The notes under the pieces were generated by a model. The model did not search any database and was not told where the DNA came from. It saw only the letters and a list, made by a program, of their open reading frames with translations. Shown here piece by piece: positions 9,645 through 19,724 of a DNA stretch of 22,276 nt. Made by a program: the position numbers and the translations under genes. Origin of the DNA: Porodaedalea pini (taxonomy: Eukaryota > Basidiomycota > Agaricomycetes > Hymenochaetales > Hymenochaetaceae). Numbering within the stretch: position 1 is the first letter of the stretch; the number at the start of each line of letters is the position of its first letter. The stretch is taken from NCBI GenBank assembly GCA_002794775.1, contig NBAY01000178.1, forward strand, positions 1-22,276, in the 5' to 3' direction.

Positions 9645-10994
9645 TCAAAATTTTGGGGTTTGTGGAGTGGAGCAGAGCGCCGGCGCCAGGCGGAAGCATT
9701 CCATAGTGTCAAAAAAAGAATGGAATATGGTTGAGCGACTAGAGAATATTGGGAAGGATGAATGTGGTGGTACGCACAGGTTGTGTTGCTCTTTCATTGA
9801 GCACTGAGAATGTAGGCGTCGGGTTCAGTTTGATGCGGTAAAATGTGGCAAAACACAAGATGAATAAACGCACAGAATAACACTACGAATGAATGAACCC
9901 GGATCAGAACACAGCATAAACAGCATATCAGAACAACTAGATGCTACTCACGGAGACCGTCCGGCCCTGTATTTTGTCCAGTTGTCTGCACATAACCACA
10001 TTCATAATCAGCATGCAACATTATTGTAACAGCGCCGTGACGATTGCAGGTCGGCAAACAAGAGCAAGAGCGAGGACGTACAATGCTTCAATGAGCTCCT
10101 CAACACGCGCGGGCTCGAGGTGGAGAAGATCGCACTTATTCCCGAGCTGCAGAACATATATCACGAAGTAAGTGTAAGAGGTGTGGCGGGCCGCAGGAGG
10201 CGGTGCAGTGCGGCTGCACGAGCAGAGCACGACGAAGAGGAAGAATGGTGCAGGGACGTACCACGAGGAGGGGCACACCCGTGAGCTGGGGGCTTGCGAG
10301 GAGCGAATGTAGCTCAAAGCGCGCCGAGTCAAATTTCTCCTTCTATGGGTTCACGTACGAGAGTACGGGTGTCAGCACAGTATGCACGATAAATGGAAGA
10401 GGCCGGCGGAAAGCTGGAGCGGAGCAGTGCTTACGTCGGTAGAGTCCACTACGAATCTGGTGCATTTCAAGGGTAAATGAAGTCAGGTCAGGTCAGCCGG
10501 AAAAGGGAAGCGGGGTCGCGAGACACGCGTACTGACACGATAGCGTCGTTTCCCTTGCAGTACCGCTCCCACATCGAGCGAAACTTTGGCTGCCCTGTGC
10601 AAAGGCAATTATAATCCATATCCAAGGCCTCCAAGGCCAAACCATCCAGACAAGGATAGCGTACCTGCGACGTCCCATATCCGCATCGTTACATTTCCCT
10701 TGCGGACCTTGCGCAGGTTGAAGGCGACGGTCGGAACTGCATCATCGACCCACTACCAACGAAAACAATCAGCTCTGACCATGGGTATACAATAAAGCCG
10801 GAGAACGCACCTGGCCTTGGACGAGCACATTCACGAACGATGTCTTTCCCGAGGCCTATCCATCATATCATTTCAACAAAGCAGTCGCCACAAACGATGG
10901 ACAAGCTCACTTGCAGTCCGACGACACATATTTCAGCGTTCTTTGAGAAGAAGAGACCAGTGAGCCACTGAAAGATGCTCGAGAAGAAGGACAT
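9645..10994 (-). CDS. ARL8: ARL8-type small GTPase (ADP-ribosylation factor-like)
   Basis: Exons on the minus strand: 10911-10994, 10811-10855, 10665-10752, 10537-10594, 10435-10456, 10262-10342, 10082-10146, 9952-9985, 9874-9882 and 9778-9803, with a tentative last exon 9645-9738. Every listed join is GT-AG and in frame. Motifs: GLQASGKTS (P-loop, residues 26-34), the switch I threonine in VPTVAFN (T51), WDVAGQ (residues 69-74), [10 protein letters not shown], and GNKCDL (128-133). GLQ before the P-loop, the RSMWERYC segment and the intact Arf-like order point to ARL8 rather than ARF1 or ARL1. In animals ARL8 recruits kinesin adaptors and HOPS to lysosomes; a vacuole/endosome role here is inference. 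Exons of 22 and 9 nt are microexons. The tail after MKEQHN does not resemble ARL8 (expected IDITLxWL), so the 3' end is unsure. Confidence 0.88.
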
Positions 10995-11560
10995 GAGGAC
11001 GAGCCGGTACGGAGCGGCAAGAACGGAGTGGCGAAGGAAGGTGTAGTAATTCCCAATTTGGCAGTAGGACAATTCTTATTATCTGAAGCCCCCAACTTAG
11101 GTTCCACTTTCGCCTCTAAAATCAGCTGCAGTTTGTATCTAGGCTATGACTTAACGCTTCACAGTCTCTGTGGAAATGGTATAGCACTGAAGTGCGTTTC
11201 GTTCTGAATTTTGAGTCTAAGAGGTTCAAATGGCGGCGGCTTCGGGCTTATCGCTGAGGTGGACGGCCATTATAGCGGAACAGTATATTCTGCTTCAGTA
11301 CTTGATTATCTTGCAGGTCCACATACGGGGAATTATGGCAGCTTCTCCCTCGAAAGTGCAGGAACGTGCTCGCACTTTCATACTACTCGCAAATACAGGA
11401 GCTTCATCTAACCCAGCGGGTTCGCGAGCAGTGCATCGAGCGAAGAATAGTAAGTTAAGTCCGTATGAACTGTGCGAAAGCTATATTTCATACCTGTGAC
11501 ATATTACAGTCCAATGCTGTCATTCCCCTGGGTCTGTCTTACAGGAAACTGCTACGGAAA
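10995..11560. other. ARL8 upstream region with a small plus-strand ORF
   Basis: The ~50 bases before the ARL8-like ATG are pyrimidine-rich on the minus strand (ccttcgccactccgttc), consistent with its leader. A plus-strand frame from the ATG at 11230 runs 89 codons and begins MAAASGLSLRWTAIIAEQY with a hydrophobic stretch. It has no recognised domain, sits between ARL8 and the right-arm BTB wreck, and may be chance. Confidence 0.35.
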
Positions 11561-11599
11561 GGTCCCCGGGGGGACCGCAACACTCTCTCTGGTATGTAC

Positions 11600-12160
11600 A
11601 GGCACATCCATATGAGCAGGGTCTTCATGCAAAGATAGTAAATGGCTCTGACGAGACACCACTGTTCGCAGTTGTGACAGTTTCTTTACCGTTCCGGATC
11701 GCCATTCCTCTGCATAACATCCTAGCCGTCATCGGGTTTAATGAACTTCTGGATGAGAAGCTTCGCATTGCTGCGGCTTCAAGGGACAGTAACATACAGA
11801 TTGAAACATACCTTTGAATCGAGGTCGAAAAGCAGCAGTGCAACTCACAATATCCTTTCGAAAGCGGTCCCAGTCGTCAAGGGACTCAAGGCTAGAGGGC
11901 CACTCAGCTTCGATATAGTCAACAATCCCTTGCCGAATTGCATCCGTCTGATAATTTGTCATTAGGTGGAGGGTCCCATCTACGGAGCAAGGCTCCTATG
12001 GAAAAGCTGATGTATCCAGAACTAGAAGTCTGAACACGCGTGCAGTGGAAAAAACACTCGATCCCCTCGTCAGGACCTAGTCAGGCTTCTGCACTTGAAA
12101 AGTGCGTTGTCATCCTTGTTTCTGAATTGGACAGACCGGATGATACTTCACTTGAAGACA
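11600..12160 (-). pseudogene. BTB/POZ pseudogene, right copy
   Basis: A wreck of the same BTB gene as 3341-4550. On the minus strand a frame near 12100-12150 reads IIRSVQFRNKDDNALFKC, matching IILSVPSAVKDHDVLFKV of the left copy. The next piece, VLTRGSSVFS, is in another frame and soon stops. The central helix region is preserved at 11850-11962 as LMTNYQTDAIRQGIVDYIEAEW, matching LTTKYQMDTIRRRIVEHIEADW. After a broken stretch, EAAAMR and MTAR at about 11735-11790 match the left copy with about 45 residues between them missing. No frame connects these blocks, so this copy is dead. Confidence 0.8.
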
Positions 12161-12362
12161 CAGAAAGATATATCCTGTATCCTGTCTGCCATAGTGAAGA
12201 AGATTTGGTTTGCTTCCGTAGGAGGTATACAAAAAGCGACAGATTATTTTAGCATTTACTGAACGCAAGCTTAAGGCTATCACAGATTCGTCGCGTATAC
12301 AAGCTCTGGACTGACCCTAGGGACAAGTACGAAGAAAGAGGCTCTCGAGCTGTGGGCATGCC

Positions 12363-13203
12363 TTATTTTATAAGGCTCGAACAAGCATCCAAGAGTCTGA
12401 TCCACCTGCCATTCGCACAGCCGCCCAGCTCCTTCTCAAACTCTTCCCCGAGCACCAGCTTCATCACATAAAGTGCCGAGGCGATATGGAAATCAAAGAA
12501 GCAAATATTTGGACCCGCAAAGAAAGGTGTATCGTCACCGCGTTCACCATCCTTCTCGACAAACGAGCCAAGCAATTCGAAAGCAGCGCGGACCTTCCTC
12601 CATGCCTCCTCCCTGTCCACACCGGTTGGCACCATTTCCTCGACGGTCTTCCCGAACATCGGCTCGTAAATAGCACGAAACATGATTTGCGTGCGGTCCG
12701 TCTGGAGTGCCTCTGCCTTGAGCATCATCATCGGGAACACCAGCGAGAAAACGCGGTCCAGAAAGTAGTGGAACGCAAGCGCCTGGAATGCACGGGTATG
12801 CGGCGGATATAGCACACGTTGCGGATCGGCCTCGGGATACGTCCGCTCGAGGTAATCGATGATGACGCGTGAGTCGCTGAGCCGCACTGGGATTTCTGGG
12901 CGCGTGAGATCGATGATGGCGGGTACCGTGTAGCGCGGTGTGCCGTCCGCATGTTTGTCCGTCGGCGGAATGCAAGCAGAGATGTGCGATTGCGCAATGT
13001 CGGGCCCCTCCAGCCAAATCGTCTTGTAGTCCAGCTGCTTGTAGTTCAGCACGAGCCTAAGTCGGAGTGGAGTTTAGTCGTCGCAGAAAAGGGTTCAAAG
13101 TCGTTCAGTGCTTGGCATACCGTGCACGCCAGGCATTCGTTGACGTAGAGATGTTGGGCAAGCGAGTCATGGCATCGTAGAAGATGATGTTTGTTTTGGT
13201 CAT
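12363..13203 (-). CDS. Glutathione S-transferase (Ure2p/FuA-like), right copy, intact
   Basis: Two exons: 13121-13203 (83 nt, ATG at 13203) and 12363-13056, joined over a 64-nt intron (gtatgc...cttag). The total is 777 nt, 258 aa, a normal length for this GST class. The N-terminal thioredoxin-like fold (residues about 5-100) has NIIFYD, AWRARLVLNYKQLDY, YTVPAIIDLT and SDSRVIIDYLERTYP; the family's usual Val-Pro (cis-Pro) position and the following Asp-Ser pair are present. The helical C-terminal domain (about 115-250) has FQALAFHYFLDRV and NICFFDFHIASALYV. FuA-type GSTs are expanded in wood- and litter-decay fungi, where they bind glutathione and plant- or lignin-derived compounds; that role is inferred here. 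It is the diverged, unbroken counterpart of the pseudogene at 2304-3157. No secretion signal is seen, so it is probably cytosolic. Confidence 0.88.
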
Positions 13204-13834
13204 TTTTGTAGGATTTGGTCTTCTAATATGGCCTGCGATGCGTCCCTTTATGTAACTTCAGGGTACGCACAGGTGGGATTTGCTTGACACTCGGCGGCAC
13301 CGCGATGGTAGCAGATAGCAAAGTGGGCATCAAATGGCGTATCTGCGAGTCAATCAAACCCGTTTCTCTTACAAAACATAGGGTTGATCGGCCTAAATAT
13401 ACGCCCTTTGTTATAAAGAAGTTTCTCAAAACAAGGTTTACTCCGTTCATCACCGCACCTGTGAACGTAATGAGCGTGCGACTTGGATGATCTACTTCTG
13501 CATTTATGAACTCACGAGAAGTCAGGCTATCAAATCTGTGAGATATTTTGCATGTCTATTATAGATCGCAGCGGGCACCCGATTGAATTTACCATGTAGC
13601 CTTGATGTTGAAGTAATAGAGAAACGATAGTACTAGTATCGCACCGAACGCTTCCGAGTCGGGGGCTCTTGGAAGGCGATGACCGATGCGAAGCCTGACT
13701 CGAGAACGAGTACACAGAATCTTAAAGTATTCGCTAACTGCATACAACTCCCGCTCTAATGTAAGAACGAGACAGCATGTGAGGCGTCCATCTTAAGAAA
13801 CAGACTAATGCGAACAAATATAGCAGACTTCCAA
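13204..13834 (-). pseudogene. Decayed gene relic, right copy, and GST upstream region
   Basis: Counterpart of 1715-2303. On the minus strand it contains SIIDMQNISQI followed by a stop, and SLLLQHQGY, which align with VMERISQI and VLLLLKAT in the left arm. The shared string gatgcccactttgc also marks the homology. A 76-codon frame from an ATG at 13453 has no left-arm equivalent in frame, so it is probably chance. The last ~60 bases before the GST start contain ttacataaagg, a weak TATA-like element. Confidence 0.4.
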
Positions 13835-14832
13835 CAAACTCTCAAAGAGTCAAAGGTGTGGAAAAAATTGATGGTGCAGCAGGTCCAGAATAGTCTGAAT
13901 TGAGTTACGCCGACGCTATCATATAGCGATAATCGGTGTGCAGCGAATTGAGCTCAAAGGCAGGTCCACTTCACGTGTCGCGATAGCCTCTCCAAAATCA
14001 CCGGTACATCCTATCCTCGAATGCTACATCCTCACTTCGGTCTGCATCTCATCCACCAGCAGAAAGATATTGACCATACGTTAATATGCCAACAGCCCCG
14101 CCGTCCGTGCCCTCGATCCGCCATCAAACAAATGGTACATCAAGTTCAACACAGAAGACCGCGTCACCAAATACAGGATTAGCGGCCTGGATCGATGCCT
14201 AGATCCCGCCGGTCCAACAAGTGGACTAGAGAGATCGGCACACTGAAAATGTGACAAAATCTCCAAGCCGGACCGACTACGGTTCGTAAACGCGTGCCAG
14301 AGGCTCCCGTGATCGATGTCTGCAAGTTCGGGACGTCGAGGACGCAGCGAAGACCGCATCTACGACAAGCGAGGGGCACTGTCTGAGACAATGGTTGACC
14401 CCCTCGGACTCTCCACTACTGGGAAAAGAGCCAGTGGACGACTGGGCGGATGGAGAAAGGCGTGACATCCGAATGAAAAGACCGACCTGATTCCCACCAC
14501 GCATCTCAAGCAGCCCCAGATATTCAACCCCTTCGCCTCATCCGCAGAATCATCAGTTCAGGGGAGATGCATTGTTGTCCACTATGCAGAGACTCTGTGA
14601 GGATTGCGCATGTCTGGTACGTGGTTCGAGCGATGGTGCTCGGACTCGTTGGGAGTCAGTATTATTCCCTATAGATGGGAATGAGGAATTTAAATACTCA
14701 GACCTTAGCCCGCTCGCGATGAGGGATGAGCAACACAGCGAGTACGTCGTCATCTTGCAGATTGCGAGCGTCGCGGCCTTGGACCTGCTGCATGAAAGGA
14801 AAAAGAGGGGAAGACTCGGAAGATTTATACGC
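13835..14832 (-). repeat. Near-identical ~1 kb inverted repeat, right copy
   Basis: Reverse complement of 719-1714 at about 98%. On the plus strand it contains a frame (ATG at 14572) reading MQRLCEDCACLVRGSSDGAR and later FKYSDLSPLAMRDEQHSEY, preceded in other frames by NKWYIKFNTEDRVTKYRIS (about 14130-14185) and GKEPVDDWADGERRD (about 14417-14465). These pieces have coding-like composition but do not join into one gene by splice sites I can find. The left copy has a 1-nt insertion and several amino-acid changes in the same places. It could be the relic of an old multi-exon gene. Lies about 90 bases before the F-box gene start. Confidence 0.9.
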
Positions 14833-14923
14833 TTTTGTATTCGTGCGAAAGTATTACATACGCGTCTCGCGTCGCGTCATAAAGCCTCAACGCGTTTCTT
14901 TGTCTTTTAACTGCAAGCCCATC

Positions 14924-16399
14924 ATGGTGAGTGCACTGCATGCTGTATATTTGCAAATATCTTACCTATAAGTCCAGAATAAGCCACGCAAATCAGCGAC
15001 TAAGAAATCAGCTGCTAGGAAACGCAAGAACAGTAAGGTCGGGCGACTGGAGGCCCTCATGTACATGCCTATTGACATATTCTGTGAGGTGCGCTTCTGA
15101 GACTTGATTTAAGGTATACGGGTTGTTTATCCGCTCCTAGATTGCTGCGAGCCTGAGCCCGCAGGACCTGCTCAATATGGCGCGCTCATCGAAGACTCTT
15201 CGTGGGCTTCTGACCTCAAAAGATTCGAAGGCGATATGGCGCGCTGCGCGCGAGTGCGTGGAACTGCCCGAGTGTCCTTCTGATCTCAGTGAGATGCAGT
15301 ACGCCGATCTCCTCTTCTGCAAGGGTTGCTATGTGAGTATTTGTCAAGCCATGGCATGCGCTTAACCAATGGTATTTGTTTCTTTTAGTTCTGTGACGCG
15401 CCTCGAGCGCAGGAACTGTTCTACTCATTCAGACTTCGGCTCTGCGGACGCTGCCGTGATAAAAAGTCGGCTCATTCCTGCCTTGTCGTCTGCTGTGTGG
15501 CTAAAAAAACTTCGCGACAGCTTTGCTTCCTTGTTCTACGTGAAAAAGATCCTTGAAACGGACGAAGAGTTCTTTTCTTTACTCCCTAACGACGTGCTCT
15601 GCTACCGTGAGTACATCCTAGGCTCCGGCTGTAACCTTCTGATGCATTGTGTAGATTTAATAGTTTACTACGTCGACGAAGCAAAGGCAGTATGGAAGGA
15701 ACTTCAGTCGCTCACCGCAGACTCTGACGAGCGAGCAATTTTTTTGGCGGAGAGGAAACAGAAAGTCGCGGATATTAAGGATGTTTGTTGACATATCCTT
15801 TCTGCAGTCAGGTTTTCACTGATTGACAACCACGCATTATAAGAACGCAGCAAAGGTACGAGAATGGACGGATTTGCAACGGAAGAAGAAGGCTGCCGAA
15901 CAGAAGGAAATAATGAAGGAGAGGGAACGCAAGTGCGTGCATTGTGTCATCGTATTGCGCTCGCCTGGTTGAATTGCGGGGTTTAGTGTGGCAGAGAAGC
16001 TGAAATTGGTTGGGTACACGAATAAGGACCTGGACTCCACGCTCGACACCAGCGACCTGCGGTCGAGGTGGGACAAGCTCTTGAGAGACCCTAAGCCACT
16101 GACCGATCGCAGTGCGTCCTGCTCTTCCTTCATCGTTGGTCTGTCCCTACTAATAAATCTGTATTGCGATGTTAGTTTGGAAAAACATAAAACCAAAAGT
16201 CGAGAAGGTCATTTTGGAGCGCAGAGAGCGACGTTCGGTTCTGGAGGACCTCGCCTCGCTCTATTTGCACGACGCGGATTGCGAATGCTATGACTGCGCC
16301 GAAGGTTATGACTCTGAGAATTCGTATTGCGATTGCTCGGACTGTATCGCATATTCCGGATATTTCGGCTACGTCGACTCAGACGATGACCTATGGTAA
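14924..16399 (+). CDS. F-box protein with zinc-knuckle-like CxxC pair and Cys-rich tail
   Basis: Exons: 14924-14926 (ATG only), 14978-15088, 15141-15332, 15389-15465, 15521-15782, 15844-15932, 15987-16111 and 16176-16399. Introns are 51-64 nt, all GT-AG, giving 1083 nt and 360 aa. A basic N-terminus (KKSAARKRKN) precedes an F-box (residues 28 to about 72: LMYMPIDIFCEI, SPQDLLNMARSSKTLRGLL), which should bind Skp1 in an SCF ubiquitin ligase. Then comes WRAARE and a CxxC-x16-CxxC pair (C101, C104, C121, C124), as in many Agaricomycete F-box proteins. Residues about 210-260 are Lys/Glu-rich and probably helical. The tail (322-343) has CECYDC and CDCSDC exactly ten residues apart and ends acidic. 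The substrate is unknown. Confidence 0.88.
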
Positions 16400-16904
16400 T
16401 AGCCTTGGGACACCTGAAGCCCATCAAATGATGAGTCTGATAGCGATGATAAATTTGTCGCTGATTTTGGATCTTGAAGCGTCGACTGAAAAGGACGCCA
16501 ATCAACTTTGTTCTCTAGTTAGTGATCCATTTATAACTACTCGCTTTTTATTCGTCTCATTCCAAGCCTCGTCGCCTATCGTATGGAGGCTACTATCACA
16601 CCCTTCTCTCAACTTCATGCATTTTATTTGATACGGAATAATGGCTGGATTTAATAAAGTTGTCAGCCACGCAATTCAAAATTTGAGTTTAAACCCTTTA
16701 AGTTATTCCATAACAAGCGCGATCACGTGGTTAACGCGAGGCAAGGTTGATCGACGCTAAGTGGGTGCCCGCCTCTTTCGTTCTCGTGCCCTTCCTCGTC
16801 AACGTCCACGACTCCTGCCCCGACAGCAACAGCGACGGCGTTAGGCCTGTCCGCATCATCTTCTCTCCCGCTCTTGACAGTATACATCTGAAAAACTCGA
16901 TATA
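16400..16904 (+). promoter_or_regulatory. F-box 3' flank and Polo kinase promoter region
   Basis: No gene is seen between the F-box stop and the Polo ATG. A perfect E-box, CACGTG, lies at 16724-16729, about 180 bp before the start codon, inside gcgcgatcacgtggttaacgcg. A short CT-rich stretch (cctctttcgttctcgtgccc) follows at 16771-16790. CACGTG is bound by bHLH factors in fungi; whether it controls the kinase gene is untested. Confidence 0.4.
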
Positions 16905-19724
16905 ATGCCCGCTCACGTCCAGCCTAGTCTGGCCACTCGTCGCATGCCCTTCACGAACACCGGCAACCAGATGCCTGCTGCGCAGACAGCCGTCCCCGTT
17001 TCGCCCCAGAAGATTCAGAAGCAGGCTTCGTCGCCGCCGCTGCCGCGCCAGAATACTAAGACTGCACCCCCTTCACCCCCTCAGATCATTCGCGACAAAG
17101 CTCATGCCGTCTCGTACTCCCGTGTTGGATTTCTAGGAGAAGTGCGTGCCTAAATATTTTTGAGCCACTATGTCGATATATATCTGTTTCACAGGGTGGC
17201 TTTGCTCGAGTCTATGAAGTACAAGATCGAAATGGCCTTCGCCAAGCAATTAAGGTGGTCACTAAGAATTCCCTCAAGACGAAAAAGGCTAAGACAAAGG
17301 TGCATATTATATGTTTCTCAAAGCATGGTCGCTCAGCAATTTCTTTCTCTAGTTGTATGCAGAAATCAAGATTCACCGCTCACTCCAGCACCCCAATATC
17401 GTTCAGTTCGGTGACTGCTTCGAAGACAGCGAGAACGTCTACATGACCCTCGAGCTCTGCGAGGCAGGATCTCTTATGGACATGCTCCGCAAGCGTCGCC
17501 GCTTTACGGAACCTGAGTCTCGTTACTTCATGGTCCAGCTCATTGGCGCGTGCCACTACATGCATATGAACCAGGTCATCCACCGCGACCTCAAACTCGG
17601 CAACTTATTCCTTGACCAGGACATGAACGTGAAAGTCGGCGATTTTGGACTTGCCGCGCTTATTGAGAATCCCGGTGAGCGGAAGAAGACTATCTGCGGT
17701 ACCCCGAACTACATTGCGCCGGAAGTGCTTTTTGATACTGCGAATGGACACAGCTTCGAGGTCGACACCTGGTCCATCGGCGTTATACTTTATACTCTTG
17801 TTATTGGCAAACCTCCTTTCCAGACTAAGGAAGTTAAGACTATTTATAAGTAAGTATAAGACTTATATGATATACAACTATCTAATCAGCCATCCTTAGG
17901 CGTATTCGAGACAACGAGTACGATTTCCCCCAAGAGCGTCCGGTGTCTATGGAAGTACAGGGTCTCATTCAAGAGATCTTGACGCACGATCCCAAGCAAC
18001 GTCCGACGTTGCACGACATTGTGGACCATGCCTTCTTCACCAATGGGACTGTCCCGCCTTACATCCCTCGCACTGCACACGACCGCGCGCCGGACTTCCG
18101 ACATATCAGCCGGGCGACGTCAAAGCTTAATCTTGACCGTCTCCGCAGACACGCTATGATTGACGAGGAGCGGCAACCTATCAATGTGCCAAGCGCTTCG
18201 ATGAACTTAAGTAGCAGCAAGATGGTGGCCTCGAGCACGACGGTGAATGCAAATGCACTCAACTCGAGTGCTGCGCTGGCGCAGCAAGAGCGGGAATTCC
18301 AGCGTGCAGTACAACCAAGCAGCCCGATCTCGGCTTTGCTCGGTGCCGCACGGCAGCCGCTCGTCATGGGTGCCTCAGGCAACGCAAGCGGGCGTGAACG
18401 CGAGCAGCCACTGATTCGCAAGCTGCAGGCTGCGCAGAAAGAAGGCCGCTCTCCTGGACGTGCGCTCACCGAAAGCCGCGGTTCGTCGCTCGCCATGAGC
18501 GCTATGGGACATGTACCCGGTCGCACGCACGCAGGTGATCTTCAGGACATCGAAGAGGAGAACGAACAAGAGACGAAGGAGGAGGCGTTTGTACGTCGAA
18601 AGGAGCTTGAGGCGCAGAAGGCCCGCATTGTTGCACAAATGACCTCTGAGCCATCAGCACATGTAATGCGCCATGCGGCTGAGATGGACGATATGGAGAA
18701 CATACCGCCACCGAGGAGATCGGGCCCCGACAGAGCGAAGCGTGAGCCTATGACGGACATGCGGAGTTCGGTACAAGCTCCAGTCAAGATGCATGGTTTC
18801 GACGCTGTGGCGCACACTTTGAGTCTTGCATTTGAGGCCAGGGCGAAAGGAAAGTTGTTCAGAGATCCGAGTACGTGAACAATCTCAGTGATTAACACCG
18901 TTATTGATACGTGTCGCATTAGGGGGAGACGTAGATTTACCTGATGCGAAGGTCTTTATCGTATCATGGGTAGACTACTGCAACAAATATGGCATGGGCT
19001 ATGCACTTACCGACGGCTCGGTTGGCGTCCACTTCAATGACAGCACGTCCATTGTGCTTTCTCCGGATAAGGAGTAAGCTGCATTCTCTATCTCTTTTGA
19101 CTCACCTGCTAACGATACGTTCAAGCCATCTCGATTATATAACGTCTAAGCATAGCGGCGCGGCGTACACGCGCAAAAACTTCACGTTCACTCAATATGA
19201 GGAGGGCCTGAAGAGCAAGGTGTACCTGCTGAAGCACTTTGAGCGCTACATCATGGACCGACTGTACGGCGAGTATCCCTTCACGTATGAAGACGTGGAG
19301 CGGACGAAGGGTATGGACTTCGTGCAGAAGTACCTGCGCATGAAGCACGTCATTGTCTTCAAGCTCAGTAATGACTCCTTGCAGGTGAGCTTCGTTCTCT
19401 TCTTTTCGTCCTTTGGTAGAAGGACCAATGCTGAGTACATTGTTGTGTATGCAGTTCAACTTCTATGACCATACAAAGGTGATCATATCGAGCCAAGGCC
19501 TGCTCGTGACGCACATCAACAAGGACTACGAGCTTTCGCGCTGGACTTTGAGCGAGCTCATGGCTCGCGCACTACGACCAGCTTCTGACGATCCAGCAGA
19601 GACGAAATTTGTGTCACGCCTTGTGGATAAACTCAAGTATTGCAAGGAGGTCTTGTTTTCGATTAAGACGGCCAGTTCTGGAAGTGCCGAGTCCCCCTCG
19701 CTGAGCTCCAGCGGAAACGAGTAA
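16905..19724 (+). CDS. Polo-like serine/threonine kinase (Cdc5/Plo1 family)
   Basis: Seven exons: 16905-17141, 17195-17299, 17353-17849, 17900-18870, 18923-19073, 19126-19384 and 19455-19724. Introns are 50-70 nt; the total is 2490 nt, 829 aa. Residues 1-70 are a Pro/Ser-rich extension. The kinase domain (about 71-330) has [10 protein letters not shown] (P-loop), K99 in [13 protein letters not shown] (D193), DFG (D211), the activation-loop threonine T227 in [10 protein letters not shown], and APE. A ~270-residue linker with MENIPPPRR follows. Polo box 1 contains [14 protein letters not shown]; polo box 2 opens [11 protein letters not shown], where H746 and K748 match the phosphopeptide-binding pair of animal Plk1. 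The enzyme drives mitotic entry, spindle pole function and cytokinesis, acting at spindle poles, kinetochores and the division site in known fungi. All key residues are present. The extended N-terminus and linker make it longer than yeast Cdc5 (705 aa). Confidence 0.96.

Larger units (their letters stand above)
11560..14880 (-). repeat. Right arm of the large inverted duplication
   Basis: Reverse-complement counterpart of about 670-4550. Read on the minus strand the order is ~1 kb block (13835-14832), relic (13204-13834), GST (12363-13203), BTB remnant (about 11600-12160). It is shorter than the left arm because the BTB copy has lost internal segments. Its outer end lies just before the F-box gene, so that gene's promoter sits in or against the repeat. 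Confidence 0.8.

Noticed and set aside
10048..10167. Plus-strand frame with [28 protein letters not shown], which looks like a real protein.
   Set aside because: It is the antisense shadow of ARL8 exon 7, whose minus-strand reading gives GNKCDL and joins neighbouring exons by good splice sites.
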